NCBI GenBank assembly: GCA_964618075.1
Contig: CAZTZO010000006.1
Coordinates: forward strand, 8,962-72,961
DNA length: 64,000 nt
Reading direction: 5' to 3'
Source: CAYTMY01 sp964618075
GTDB taxonomy: Bacteria; Bacillota; Clostridia; Eubacteriales; Anaerofustaceae
Part shown: positions 19,220 through 28,074 of the stretch, piece by piece
Numbering within the stretch: the stretch's first letter is position 1
Layout of the letters: each line of letters begins with the position of its first letter
Notes under the pieces: model-generated
Database searches by the model: none
The model's input: the letters and a program-made list of their open reading frames with translations, nothing else
Told to the model about the DNA's origin: nothing
Position numbers and translations under genes: made by a program

Positions 19220-20278
19220 CTATACATACTCTCTTTTTATATTTTCATCTATCGCACATATAACGTCAGTAGGAACCGTTTTAAGGTACTCTGCACACTG
19301 CATGACGTGATATGAATCCTTCAAAATATATACGCTTTGACCGACATGAACGCTTTCGTCCACCTCAACGAATAAAACCGACATACATATGTTAGCGACT
19401 ATTTTATACGCCTTATCGTTGATGTATACGCTTCTGCCCGTATTGTGTCTTATTATTCCGTTTGCATAACCTATCGGAAGAATGGCAATATATGTGTCGT
19501 TTCTTTCAGCCTTAAAAATTGCATCGTAGCCTATTGTTTCACCGCACATGAGCTTTTTTATCCTCATGACCCTTGATTTAAGAGCAAAGGTGGATTTAAA
19601 GCCGAGCGTTTCGTCTTTTGTAAGGTCGTAAAGCAAATCCCCGACGCGCATACCGTTGGCATAATCGAGCTTGTCGTAATAGATAAGCGCTTCGCTGTTG
19701 TATACATGAACGATAGGTATATTTATATCTCCTGCTTCATCAAGAAATTCTTTGAAAAGCTCTGTCTGGTGTTTCGTTACGATTTTATCGGCAGCCATAT
19801 ACAAGTGAGTATAGGCTCCCTCGAGAATACCGTATTCATTACATAAGCGCACTGCTTTTTTAAATTCATTTTTATCCTTAAAGCCGAAGCGGTTCATGCC
19901 CGTATCAACCTTAAGGTGTACCTTTATGCTTTTTTCCTTAAGCAAGCTTAGCGTTTCTGTCGAATCCACGCTTGCGGTTATATTATACTTTTCATAAAGG
20001 TCGATGTTACGCTCGTCAAGAGGAAAAAATGTCAGTATTCCTATATCGGGATATTCTTTTCGTACTCTTAACGCTTCAGAAAGGGAAGAAACCGCAAGAT
20101 AATTGCATCCGCCGTCTATAACGGACTGTATCGCCCTAAGCGAATGTCCGTATGCCTCTGCCTTTACCACAGCGAAACGAACATCGTATCCGGGGCATCG
20201 CCTGATTATATTCTGTGTGTTCTTTTTAATGTTTGTAAGGCTTATTTCTACAGTATTGTCGTCGCAATATTGATGCAT
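19220..20278 (-). CDS. alr: Alanine racemase family protein
   Basis: A fold-type III PLP enzyme of 352 residues. The PLP-lysine segment is VVKAEAYGHS near residues 38-47. The C-terminal half has GYANGIIR and a Tyr/Cys segment IVANICMSVLFVEVD. In typical alanine racemases this reads VGRICMDQ, so the protein is somewhat divergent and could racemise another small amino acid. It makes D-alanine for peptidoglycan if canonical. The first 20 codons lie in a 119-bp tandem duplication whose other copy is just upstream. Confidence 0.85.
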   Translation of the reverse strand: MHQYCDDNTVEISLTNIKKNTQNIIRRCPGYDVRFAVVKAEAYGHSLRAIQSVIDGGCNYLAVSSLSEALRVRKEYPDIGILTFFPLDERNIDLYEKYNITASVDSTETLSLLKEKSIKVHLKVDTGMNRFGFKDKNEFKKAVRLCNEYGILEGAYTHLYMAADKIVTKHQTELFKEFLDEAGDINIPIVHVYNSEALIYYDKLDYANGMRVGDLLYDLTKDETLGFKSTFALKSRVMRIKKLMCGETIGYDAIFKAERNDTYIAILPIGYANGIIRHNTGRSVYINDKAYKIVANICMSVLFVEVDESVHVGQSVYILKDSYHVMQCAEYLKTVPTDVICAIDENIKREYV

Positions 20279-20452
20279 ATCTCACCTATATCTCTATTTT
20301 ATCAAATTAATCGTTAAGAATGTGTTTAAGCCTATGTGTTCTTTTTAATGTTTGTAAGGCTTATTTCTACAGTATTGTCATCGCAATATTGATGCATATC
20401 TCACTTACATCTCTATTTTATCAAATTCATCTTTAAGAATGTCTTTAAGCCT
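20216..20452. repeat. Two-copy tandem duplication, 119-bp period
   Basis: Positions 20216-20333 and 20335-20452 match at all but about six positions, with an offset of 119. Each copy holds the first codons of alr and, behind it, the last codons of the ATP-grasp gene. The copy at 20335-20452 supplies the real ATP-grasp 3' end; the copy at 20216-20333 supplies the real alr start. The inner remnants are a truncated alr start and a dead ATP-grasp tail. Confidence 0.95.
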
Positions 20453-21427
20453 GTCAAGATATTTCATCTTACCGTCTGTGTGCATGATGTAATACTGATA
20501 GTTCGTATAACAGGGGTACTCGTTTACCTCTATAATAACCGGCCCTTTTTCTGATATTGCGATATCCCAACCTATCAGACGCACGTCAGGGGTTAGCAGA
20601 GAAGCCTCCTTTGCAAGCTGTATGGCTTCTTTCATCATCGGTACTTTAATATTCTTAAAATCAAAGCCCGTAACAGGGTGCTTTTCATAAACATTGAGTT
20701 CATCGTCCACCACGGGGCCGACGCTTCGTCCGTCCTCATCAATAAGCGTTTCAAGATCCGTACAGCTTATAAGGTCGCTCGAGCCGTCGTCTAAGCGAAG
20801 AACCATTTCGTATATATACACCTTGCAGTCCTTTAATACCGTAATTATCCTGACGTTGCTCACGGCACCCGAATTGATCGCATTTAAATCAGGGTGCTGC
20901 TTTATCGCTTCTTCTATCAGATAATACCTGTCAGACATCAGTTGATCGTACAAAACGCCATAGTCACTTACCTCTGAAACAGTTATCTTTTTTACGCCCT
21001 TTCCACCGTAGCTGTCGGGAACCTTAGCGAAAACATAATCCTTGGAAGCGCAAAATTCCTTAAAGCCATCTGCTCCCGCAACGCGCATGTCGAGATATTC
21101 ACGTTTAAGATAATCTCTGAAAATATGATTCGCCATTATTTTGTCGTCGCAGCACACTCTGTAGGTTCTGTTGTTAAGATAACCGAGTATACTGAAATAA
21201 TTCTGTGTGGTAAGCATACTCTTCTTGTCGTCCTTTGAAAGGTTGATATAATCGCCCTTCATATAATCAATATATCCGATACGGTATTTAAAAGCATTCA
21301 TAACGAAATCGACCTTAACGGCAAATCTGCTCTTGCCGTTTGTGTCCGCTATTCTATTAAGAACTCTGTGCATATTTTTATAATTGATTCCCGCTATTTT
21401 GCTTTTGATAAATTCAAGCTTATTCAT
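20405..21427 (-). CDS. Sugar-transfer-associated ATP-grasp-type protein
   Basis: A 340-residue protein whose central and C-terminal parts look like ATP-grasp: FAKVPDSYGGKGVKKI (glycine-rich loop, about 153-168), YLIEEAIKQHPDL, SNVRIITVL, and a metal-binding end DIAISEKGPVIIEVNEYP with Glu and Asn. This matches the sugar-transfer-associated ATP-grasp family, found near cell-surface polymer genes and thought to attach carboxylates or amino acids. It is first in the operon, next to alanine racemase, so D-alanine or a related amino acid is a possible substrate (inference only). A good promoter lies upstream. Confidence 0.75.
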   Translation of the reverse strand: MNKLEFIKSKIAGINYKNMHRVLNRIADTNGKSRFAVKVDFVMNAFKYRIGYIDYMKGDYINLSKDDKKSMLTTQNYFSILGYLNNRTYRVCCDDKIMANHIFRDYLKREYLDMRVAGADGFKEFCASKDYVFAKVPDSYGGKGVKKITVSEVSDYGVLYDQLMSDRYYLIEEAIKQHPDLNAINSGAVSNVRIITVLKDCKVYIYEMVLRLDDGSSDLISCTDLETLIDEDGRSVGPVVDDELNVYEKHPVTGFDFKNIKVPMMKEAIQLAKEASLLTPDVRLIGWDIAISEKGPVIIEVNEYPCYTNYQYYIMHTDGKMKYLDRLKDILKDEFDKIEM

Positions 21428-21457
21428 GTCGTAAAACCCCCTTTTGCAAGTAAGCTT

Positions 21458-21486
21458 ATTATAACACTTTTATTTTTCTCTGACAA
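21458..21486 (-). promoter_or_regulatory. Promoter of the ATP-grasp/alr/flavoprotein operon
   Basis: On the minus strand, TTGTCA (21481-21486), a 17-bp spacer and TATAAT (21458-21463), about 30 bp before the ATG at 21427. The six genes down to 14122 have mostly small gaps, so this may drive all of them. Confidence 0.75.
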
Positions 21487-21585
21487 TATATCCTTGATGC
21501 AAGACAATCGCAACAAAAATATCTTCACTTACTTGTCTTGAAACAAAAAATACTTTATACTTTTTGTTAAGAACAGAGGCATTTG

Positions 21586-22980
21586 ATGAAACAGAAGATT
21601 TTGTCTATTGAAGAACAACACAACAGAATGATGAATACGCCGATACCGAAGCTAGTACTGTCGCTTGCACTGCCGACTACGATAAGTCAGCTTATAACGG
21701 TGATATACAATACGGCGGATACATATTTCGTATCGCATATAGGCACAAGCGCCGCCGCAGCAACCGGAGTTGTGTTTTCGCTTATGTCAATTATTCAGGC
21801 GTTGGGCTTCGGCGTGGCGACGGGAGCGAACAGTATAATAAGCAGAAAGCTCGGAGCAAAGGAAAACGACAAGGCAAACATATGTGCAGCAAGCGCATTT
21901 TCCATAGCTGTTATCATCGGCTTGATAATTATGATAATCGGACTTTTGACTATTAAAAAGCTTATGCTTTTATTGGGAGCAACCGAAACGATACTGCCCT
22001 ATGCCTGTGATTATGCAAAATATATTCTTATTTCCGCACCGATAATGTGTGCCTCGTTTGTGCTCAACAACCTTTTGAGGGCGCAGGGCGAAGCAGTGTT
22101 GTCTATGTGGGGACTGTGTACGGGCGGCATACTCAATATGATCCTCGACCCTTTATTGATTTTCGGCTTGAATATGGGAATTGCGGGCGCCGCTATAGCC
22201 ACTGCGCTAAGCCAATGCGTAAGCTTTGTAATACTTCTCAGTCCGTTTTTAAAGGGGAAAAGCATTGTCAAGCTGGATTTACGCCTTTCAAGCAGAAAAC
22301 CAAAAATGTATTATATCATTATAAAAAACGGCTTTCCCACAATATGCCGTCAGGGAATGGCAAGCGTGGCAAGCGCTATGATGAATATTTATGCAGGAGC
22401 ATATGGCGACGCAGTTCTTGCCGCAATCACAATATCCAACAAAGTATATCTTCTCATGCGAAATATGGTTATCGGGATAGGTCAAGGTATGCAGCCTGTT
22501 GTCGGCTACAACTACGGAGCAGGCAACAAGACGAGAGTAAAAAAAGCCTTTGTATTTACCTGTATCATCGGTACGCTCGTATGCACGATAGGTACCGTTA
22601 TTATTGCAATCGGCGCTCAGGATATTATGGCTTGGTTCAGAGACGATCCTCAGGTCATAGAGATAGGCACGAAAATGCTGCATTATGGCTGTATCGTTAT
22701 GCCTGTATTAGCTTTTTCCACATACGTCAATCAGATGTTTCAATTCCTCGGCTTCAGTACGCAGGCAATATTCTTAGCTCTTTGCAGACAAGGAATATTC
22801 TTTATACCGCTATTGATGATACTCCCCCCAATATTGGGAATAGTGGGAATTGAGATAACGCAGGCTGCCGCTGACTTAATAACCTTTGTAATATCTATAC
22901 CATTTATAATAATATTCTTTAAAAAACAGCTGAGCGAGAAAAAGCAATCCGTCGATATTTTCGACAATGCAAAATCTTAG
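21586..22980 (+). CDS. MATE-family multidrug/metabolite exporter
   Basis: A 464-residue membrane protein with about twelve hydrophobic segments in two similar halves. The first half begins with PIPKLVLSLALPTTISQLI and contains ADTYFVSHIGTSA; the second has NGFPTICRQGMAS and GQGMQPVVGYNYGAG, the usual MATE landmarks. MATE proteins export drugs or metabolites using Na+ or H+. I start at the ATG at 21586; a TTG lies directly before it. It is divergent from the ATP-grasp operon and probably single. The substrate is unknown. Confidence 0.92.
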   Translation: MKQKILSIEEQHNRMMNTPIPKLVLSLALPTTISQLITVIYNTADTYFVSHIGTSAAAATGVVFSLMSIIQALGFGVATGANSIISRKLGAKENDKANICAASAFSIAVIIGLIIMIIGLLTIKKLMLLLGATETILPYACDYAKYILISAPIMCASFVLNNLLRAQGEAVLSMWGLCTGGILNMILDPLLIFGLNMGIAGAAIATALSQCVSFVILLSPFLKGKSIVKLDLRLSSRKPKMYYIIIKNGFPTICRQGMASVASAMMNIYAGAYGDAVLAAITISNKVYLLMRNMVIGIGQGMQPVVGYNYGAGNKTRVKKAFVFTCIIGTLVCTIGTVIIAIGAQDIMAWFRDDPQVIEIGTKMLHYGCIVMPVLAFSTYVNQMFQFLGFSTQAIFLALCRQGIFFIPLLMILPPILGIVGIEITQAAADLITFVISIPFIIIFFKKQLSEKKQSVDIFDNAKS

Positions 22981-23108
22981 ATGTTATGTTTAGTATTATT
23001 AAAATAAATAATAACGATATTTGTAATAATTCGATTATTTATGCATTTAGTTTGTCTATATCATGTTATCATGGATTATCTTAACAGAACAGGAATTAAA
23101 AAATTAAT

Positions 23109-23993
23109 ATGGAAAGCACATCAAAAAACGATAAGGGACGCCGCGACGCATACAGGATAAAGGACATCGATCCGTTTCATTCGATAGTACCGTATGTAAT
23201 GCCTAAAAGGACAGAGGCGGAGGTATTTTCTCACGAAACAATAGACATCACCAACCTTTTAAAGCTGATTAAGGAGAAAAACGAACAATCCGGCTCAGAA
23301 TTAAAACTGTTTCATGCAATTTGTACGGCAACGGCAAAAACGCTCTATCTTCGACCGCTTTTAAATTCGTTTGTATCCGGAAAAAGATTTTGGCAACGCC
23401 GTGACATCGTTTTATCGTTTGTGGCAAAAAAGAAGTTTGAAGATTATTCCGAGGAAGGTCTTATGACGCTTTGTATAGACGGGAATAATAATATAAACGA
23501 TATATCCCAAAAAATAATCGGAGACGTAAGCAAGGTTCGCAAAGACGGCTCGAACGACCTTGACGGTCTTATGGGTTTTGTCGGAAGACTGCCGCGCTTT
23601 ATTCTTAACATTCTTTTCTTTTTCATAAGGATGTTCGAATACTACGGAGTCATGCCCAAGGCTCTTACAGAAGGCGACCCGAACTACACCAGCGTGCTTA
23701 TTGCAAACCTCGGCAGCATCAAATGCAGCGCTCCGTATCATCATCTGAGCAATTACGGCACGAACTCCATAATGATAACGATAGGAGTAGTTAAAAAGAA
23801 GCCTGTTTACGACGATAACGGCTCAATGGATATGAGAGATATTGTCGATTTGGGAATAACGCTGGACGAACGTATCGCCGACGGTTTTTATTTCGCAAGA
23901 TCAATCAAATTGCTTAAATACATGCTGGAGAATCCCGAAATACTTTTCGAAGCTATCAACAGCCCTGTAAAAGAAGCAAACGCCTTTCTTTAA
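23109..23993 (+). CDS. E2/CAT-fold acyltransferase-like protein, catalytic His replaced by Glu
   Basis: A 294-residue stand-alone protein like the catalytic domain of 2-oxoacid dehydrogenase E2 subunits (chloramphenicol-acetyltransferase fold). The end is SVLIANLGSIKCSAPYHHL near 195-212, then GITLDERIADGFYFARSI near 250-265. The E2 motif is HxxxDG; here it reads E254-R-I-A-D258-G259, so the general-base His is Glu. A hydrophobic stretch at about 162-175 could bind a membrane or acyl chain. There is no lipoyl or E3-binding domain. The gene is alone, with no neighbour that tells the substrate. The fold is likely; acyltransferase activity is doubtful. Confidence 0.75.
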   Translation: MESTSKNDKGRRDAYRIKDIDPFHSIVPYVMPKRTEAEVFSHETIDITNLLKLIKEKNEQSGSELKLFHAICTATAKTLYLRPLLNSFVSGKRFWQRRDIVLSFVAKKKFEDYSEEGLMTLCIDGNNNINDISQKIIGDVSKVRKDGSNDLDGLMGFVGRLPRFILNILFFFIRMFEYYGVMPKALTEGDPNYTSVLIANLGSIKCSAPYHHLSNYGTNSIMITIGVVKKKPVYDDNGSMDMRDIVDLGITLDERIADGFYFARSIKLLKYMLENPEILFEAINSPVKEANAFL

Positions 23994-24002
23994 AAGAAAG
24001 GC
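23982..24002 (+). terminator. Hairpin at the end of the E2-like gene
   Basis: GCCTTTCTTT (23982-23991) and AAAGAAAGGC (23993-24002), overlapping the stop codon, with an AT-rich tail. A second terminator follows at 24039. Confidence 0.55.
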
Positions 24003-24038
24003 ATAATAATAAAATGAAATAATGGTTTTAAACAAATA

Positions 24039-24078
24039 AAGCGCCTTACCCTTTAAAAGGAGTAAAGCGCTTATTTTT
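24039..24078. terminator. Bidirectional terminator between the E2-like gene and PFOR
   Basis: AAGCGC (24039-24044) and GCGCTT (24067-24072) form the outer stem; TTAC (46-49) and GTAA (62-65) form the inner one, with A/T runs on both flanks. Confidence 0.75.
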
Positions 24079-24087
24079 TATTATGCT

Positions 24088-27000
24088 TTATTCAGCCATT
24101 TGCTTATATTTTTCGTATCTCTCTTTTGCGTCCTGTTCGGTTTTCTTGAACAAGTCCTCCGCAATATCGGGGAAGGTCACCGAAAGTGCGGTATAACGGT
24201 TTTCACTGTTTAAGAATTCTCTGAACGAAGCACTTGGCTGCTTGCTGTCGAGAATGAACGGGTTTTTACCCTCCTTGGTAAGCTCGGGGTTATATCTGTA
24301 AAGGTGCCAATATCCTGCGTCTACCGCATTCTTCATCTGCTGCATTGCATTACCCATGCCGACCTTAATACCGTGGTTGATGCAGGGTGCATAAGCGATG
24401 ACAAGAGAAGGTCCGTGATAGCTTTCAGCTTCCTTAAGCGCTTTTATGAGCTGGTTGGGATCGGAACCCATAGCCACCTGAGCCACGTAGACATAACCGT
24501 ACGAGACAGCCATCATGCCCAGATCCTTCTTCTTTATCCTCTTGCCCTGAGCGGCGAATTTCGCAACCGCTGCCGTAGGTGTGGATTTTGAGGATTGACC
24601 GCCCGTGTTTGAGTAAACCTCTGTATCAAATACAAGAACATTTACATCCTCGTCCGAAGCAAGCACGTGATCAAGTCCGCCGTAGCCGATGTCGTATGCC
24701 CAGCCGTCGCCGCCGAATATCCACATGGATTTTTTGACGAGCTGGTTCTTGTTTTCAAGAATGTATTTCTTTGTGTCCTCAAGCGCTTTGTCTTGTGTCT
24801 TAAGGCTTTCAAAAACAGATATAAGCTTTTCGGAGGCCTCGATAGATCCATTTGCGTCGTTCATGTTTGATATCCATGAGTTTGCCGCTGCCTTTATGTT
24901 TTCGTCAACACCTGTGAGGCATATGTTCTCAAGCTTTTCCTTTATTGAATTTCTTAAGCTTCTCACGCCAAGATACATTCCGAAGCCGTACTCGGCATTG
25001 TCTTCAAACAGCGAATTTGCCCATGCGGGGCCTCGTCCGTCATCGTTCTTTGTGTAAGGTATGCTCGGCGCGCTCGCTCCCCATATCGAAGAGCAGCCCG
25101 TTGCATTTGAGATGTACATTCTGTCTCCGAACAGCTGGGTAACAAGCTTTGCATACGGTGTTTCTCCGCAGCCCGCACATGCACCGGAAAATTCAAGCAA
25201 GGGCTTGACAAACTGACTTCCCTTTACGGAGAATATATTGTTTTCATCGGGCTCCTTCTGCTTCAATGAGACCATGTAATCCCAGTTTACAGATTCCTTC
25301 ATCATCTCTTCGAGAGGCTTCATAACAAGAGCCTTTTGCTTTGCGGGACATACATTCATGCAGGAAGTGCAGCCCGTGCAGTCGCAGGGTGATACCTGTA
25401 TTCTGAAATTGAGATTTTCCGTTCCCTTTCCTATGGGCTTTATCGTTTCAAAGCCTTTGGGAGCAACCTCAGATTGTTCGTTTGTAATAAGAACGGGGCG
25501 AATAGCGCCGTGTGGGCATACGAACGAGCAACGGTTACACTGTATGCAGTTTTCACTCACCCATTCGGGCACATCTATAGCTATGCATCTTTTTTCGTAT
25601 GCTGCGCTTCCCGAAGGGAATGTTCCGTCTTCTATGCCTTTAAATGCGGAGACCTTCAAGGAATCCCCTTCTTGAGCATTTATCGGTCTTAATATTTTTT
25701 CTATGAATTCCGGAGCGGGGGAAGCTTTTATTTCTTCATCCTTAGCATCTTTCCACGAGGATGGAATGTCAACTTTCATAAGGCTGTCGACTGCACCGTC
25801 AATAGCTTTATTGTTCATATCGACTATATTCTGACCTTTTTTACCGTAGCTCTTAACAACTTCCTTTTTGAGCAGCTCCTCGGCAAGCTTATAGTCGATG
25901 ACGTTTGCAAGCTTAAAGAAAGCCGCCTGCATTATCATATTCGTTCTTCTGCCAAGTCCTATTTCTGAAGCAACGCGCGTTGCGTTGATTATGTAAAACT
26001 TAACGTCGTTATTTGCCAGAGTCCTTTTCATATTGGCGGGAAGCTCTTTTTCAAGCTCCTGAGTAGTCCATGTGGTATTAAGAAGGAAGGTGCCTCCCTT
26101 TTTAACATCCTTAACCATGTCGTACTGTCTTACATAAGTCTGAGTGGAGCAGGACACAAAGTCCGCCGCGTCGATAAGGTATGTGGAGGTTATCGGGGAT
26201 TTTCCGAACCGTAGATGCGATATCGTAACGCCGCCCGACTTCTTTGAGTCGTAAGCAAAATAACCCTGAGCGTACATATCCGTATTGTCGCCTATTATTT
26301 TTATAGCGCTCTTGTTTGCGCCGACTGTTCCGTCAGAGCCCAAGCCCCAGAACTTACAGCTTACCGTGCCCTCAGGAAGAGTGTTGATGGATTGCTTTAT
26401 TTCAAGCGAACGATGCGTCACATCGTCGTTTATACCGATAGTAAATCTGTCAAGCGGAGCTTTATCCTTGAGGTTATCGTAAACTGGCTTCAAATGCGTC
26501 GGTGTTGTGTCCTTTGAACCGAGACCGAATATCCCTCCGTACACCTCGGGGGCGTCTTTTACAGAGTAAAGAACGCTCTTTACATCAAGATAAAGCGGTT
26601 CTCCAGCCGAACCGGGCTCCTTCGTTCTGTCTAATACCGCGATTTTTTTAACGCTCTTCGGAAGAACATTCAGGAAATATTTAGCGCTGAAAGGTCTGTA
26701 AAGGTGTACCTTGATAAGACCGACCTTTTCACCGTTTGAATTAAGATAATCCACGGTTTCCTCAAGAGCTTCGCATACGGAGCCCATAGCGATGACTATT
26801 CTGTCTGCATCGGGTGCGCCGTAATAATTGAAGGGCTTGTATTCCCTTCCCGTCTCTTCGGAAATCTTTACCATATAATCGTTTACGATATCGGGAAGCT
26901 CGTCATAGAAAGAGTTTGCCGCTTCCTTTGCCTGGAAGAAAATGTCCGGATTCTGCGCAGTACCTCTCGTGCAAGGATTTTCGGGATTAAGCGCATTCTT

Positions 27001-27612
27001 TCTGAATTCTGCTATTGCCTCCCAGTCCACGAGCTTTTTAAATACTTCGTAGTCCATAACTTCAACTTTTTGTATCTCATGAGATGTTCTGAAGCCGTCA
27101 AAGAAATGAAGGAAAGGAACTCTGGATTTTATTGCGGCAAGATGAGCAACTCCTCCTAAATCCATTACCTCCTGCACGCTGTTTGTTGCCAGCATGGCAA
27201 AGCCAGTCTGCCTTGTCGCCATGACGTCGGAATGGTCTCCGAAAATAGAAAGTGCGTGTCCTGCTAAAGCTCTTGCGGTTACGTGGAACACTGCGGGCAG
27301 AAGCTCACCTGCAATCTTGTACATATTCGGGATCATAAGCAATAAACCCTGTGAAGCCGTAAATGTCGTTGTGAGAGAACCGGCAGCAAGAGAACCGTGC
27401 AGCGCTCCTGCTGCTCCGCCCTCGGATTGCATCTCGGTAACGCTCACCTGTCTGTCAAAAATGTTTTTAAGACCGTTTGCCGACCATTCGTCCACATATT
27501 CCGCCATCGGTGAAGAAGGCGTTATAGGGAAAATAGAAGCGACTTCCGTAAACGCGTACGCTACGTGAGCGGCAGCTGTGTTGCCGTCCATGGTTTTCAT
27601 TTTTTTGGTCAA
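24088..27612 (-). CDS. nifJ: Pyruvate:ferredoxin (flavodoxin) oxidoreductase
   Basis: A 1174-residue single-chain PFOR that turns pyruvate and CoA into acetyl-CoA, CO2 and reduced ferredoxin, central to anaerobic energy metabolism. Domains in order: pyrimidine-binding domain (FPITPSSPMAEYVDEW near 35-50), domain II, gamma domain, two [4Fe-4S] motifs (CIQCNRCSFVCP and CTGCTSCMNVCP near 690-755), and a TPP domain with CAGCGETPYAKL, GDGWAYDIGYGG and DTEVYSNTGGQ. The start is a TTG at 27612 behind AGGGGG; an ATG lies 12 bp inside but further from that site. RNase P RNA lies directly upstream with no clear terminator between. Identification is certain. Confidence 0.97.
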   Translation of the reverse strand: MTKKMKTMDGNTAAAHVAYAFTEVASIFPITPSSPMAEYVDEWSANGLKNIFDRQVSVTEMQSEGGAAGALHGSLAAGSLTTTFTASQGLLLMIPNMYKIAGELLPAVFHVTARALAGHALSIFGDHSDVMATRQTGFAMLATNSVQEVMDLGGVAHLAAIKSRVPFLHFFDGFRTSHEIQKVEVMDYEVFKKLVDWEAIAEFRKNALNPENPCTRGTAQNPDIFFQAKEAANSFYDELPDIVNDYMVKISEETGREYKPFNYYGAPDADRIVIAMGSVCEALEETVDYLNSNGEKVGLIKVHLYRPFSAKYFLNVLPKSVKKIAVLDRTKEPGSAGEPLYLDVKSVLYSVKDAPEVYGGIFGLGSKDTTPTHLKPVYDNLKDKAPLDRFTIGINDDVTHRSLEIKQSINTLPEGTVSCKFWGLGSDGTVGANKSAIKIIGDNTDMYAQGYFAYDSKKSGGVTISHLRFGKSPITSTYLIDAADFVSCSTQTYVRQYDMVKDVKKGGTFLLNTTWTTQELEKELPANMKRTLANNDVKFYIINATRVASEIGLGRRTNMIMQAAFFKLANVIDYKLAEELLKKEVVKSYGKKGQNIVDMNNKAIDGAVDSLMKVDIPSSWKDAKDEEIKASPAPEFIEKILRPINAQEGDSLKVSAFKGIEDGTFPSGSAAYEKRCIAIDVPEWVSENCIQCNRCSFVCPHGAIRPVLITNEQSEVAPKGFETIKPIGKGTENLNFRIQVSPCDCTGCTSCMNVCPAKQKALVMKPLEEMMKESVNWDYMVSLKQKEPDENNIFSVKGSQFVKPLLEFSGACAGCGETPYAKLVTQLFGDRMYISNATGCSSIWGASAPSIPYTKNDDGRGPAWANSLFEDNAEYGFGMYLGVRSLRNSIKEKLENICLTGVDENIKAAANSWISNMNDANGSIEASEKLISVFESLKTQDKALEDTKKYILENKNQLVKKSMWIFGGDGWAYDIGYGGLDHVLASDEDVNVLVFDTEVYSNTGGQSSKSTPTAAVAKFAAQGKRIKKKDLGMMAVSYGYVYVAQVAMGSDPNQLIKALKEAESYHGPSLVIAYAPCINHGIKVGMGNAMQQMKNAVDAGYWHLYRYNPELTKEGKNPFILDSKQPSASFREFLNSENRYTALSVTFPDIAEDLFKKTEQDAKERYEKYKQMAE

Positions 27613-27670
27613 TTTGATACCCCCTCCGATACTGTAAAAAAATTATTTAAGCCCTGTTAGATACGTTAGC

Positions 27671-28022
27671 GCATAAGCAAGCTCATAAGCCGAGTTCTGT
27701 TTTAATGACCATCTATCTGTGACAGCCGTCGCCGGCTGCATCAAGCGACTTACCACGGGTTCGACGGGCCGCCGATTTTTATACCCTATTTAGTCTTGCT
27801 CCGAATGGGGTTTACACATCCGTACGGTTACCCGTACGCCGGTGAGCTCTTACCTCGCCCTTTCATCCTTGCTTACGCTAAAAGCAATAAGCGGTTTCCT
27901 TTCTGTTGCACTTTCCCTGGAGTTGCCTCCGCCTGACGTTATCAGGCATTCCGCCCTGTGGAGCTCGGACTTTCCTCCCCCTTTAAAAAATTAAATGGAG
28001 CGGTCAACCGGCTTGCTTATAC
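27671..28022 (-). ncRNA. rnpB: RNase P RNA (bacterial, type A-like)
   Basis: Read on the minus strand, the 5' region has GAGGAAAGTCCGAGCTCC (near 27976) and the 3' region has AGAACTCGGCTTATGAGC (near 27700), the universal P4 core pair. Conserved AGGGTGAAAGG-type, GTAAACCCC and GGCCCGTCGAACCC-type segments lie between. The ends pair as a 12-bp P1 helix: GTATAAGCAAGC at 28011-28022 with GCTTGCTTATGC at 27671-27682. The RNA is about 352 nt. It is the catalytic part of RNase P, which trims tRNA 5' ends. The proposed promoter places the first base at about 28022, in agreement with P1. Confidence 0.96.
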
Positions 28023-28028
28023 CTATTT

Positions 28029-28057
28029 ATTCTATCAAATTGTATTTAAGCGTTCAA
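28029..28057 (-). promoter_or_regulatory. Promoter of rnpB
   Basis: On the minus strand, TTGAAC (28052-28057), a 17-bp spacer and TAGAAT (28029-28034), seven bases before the expected 5' end of the RNA. Confidence 0.7.
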
Positions 28058-28074
28058 GCCAAAAGCGTACCCCT

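Noticed and set aside
20216..20452. The duplication as a phage attachment site or CRISPR-like repeat
   Set aside because: There are only two direct copies with no spacer, no integrase and no tRNA nearby; it is a simple tandem duplication of gene ends.
22047..22853. A 268-codon open frame inside the MATE gene
   Set aside because: It is in another frame of a clear membrane protein, is Arg/Tyr/Cys-rich with no fold signs, and has no ribosome site.
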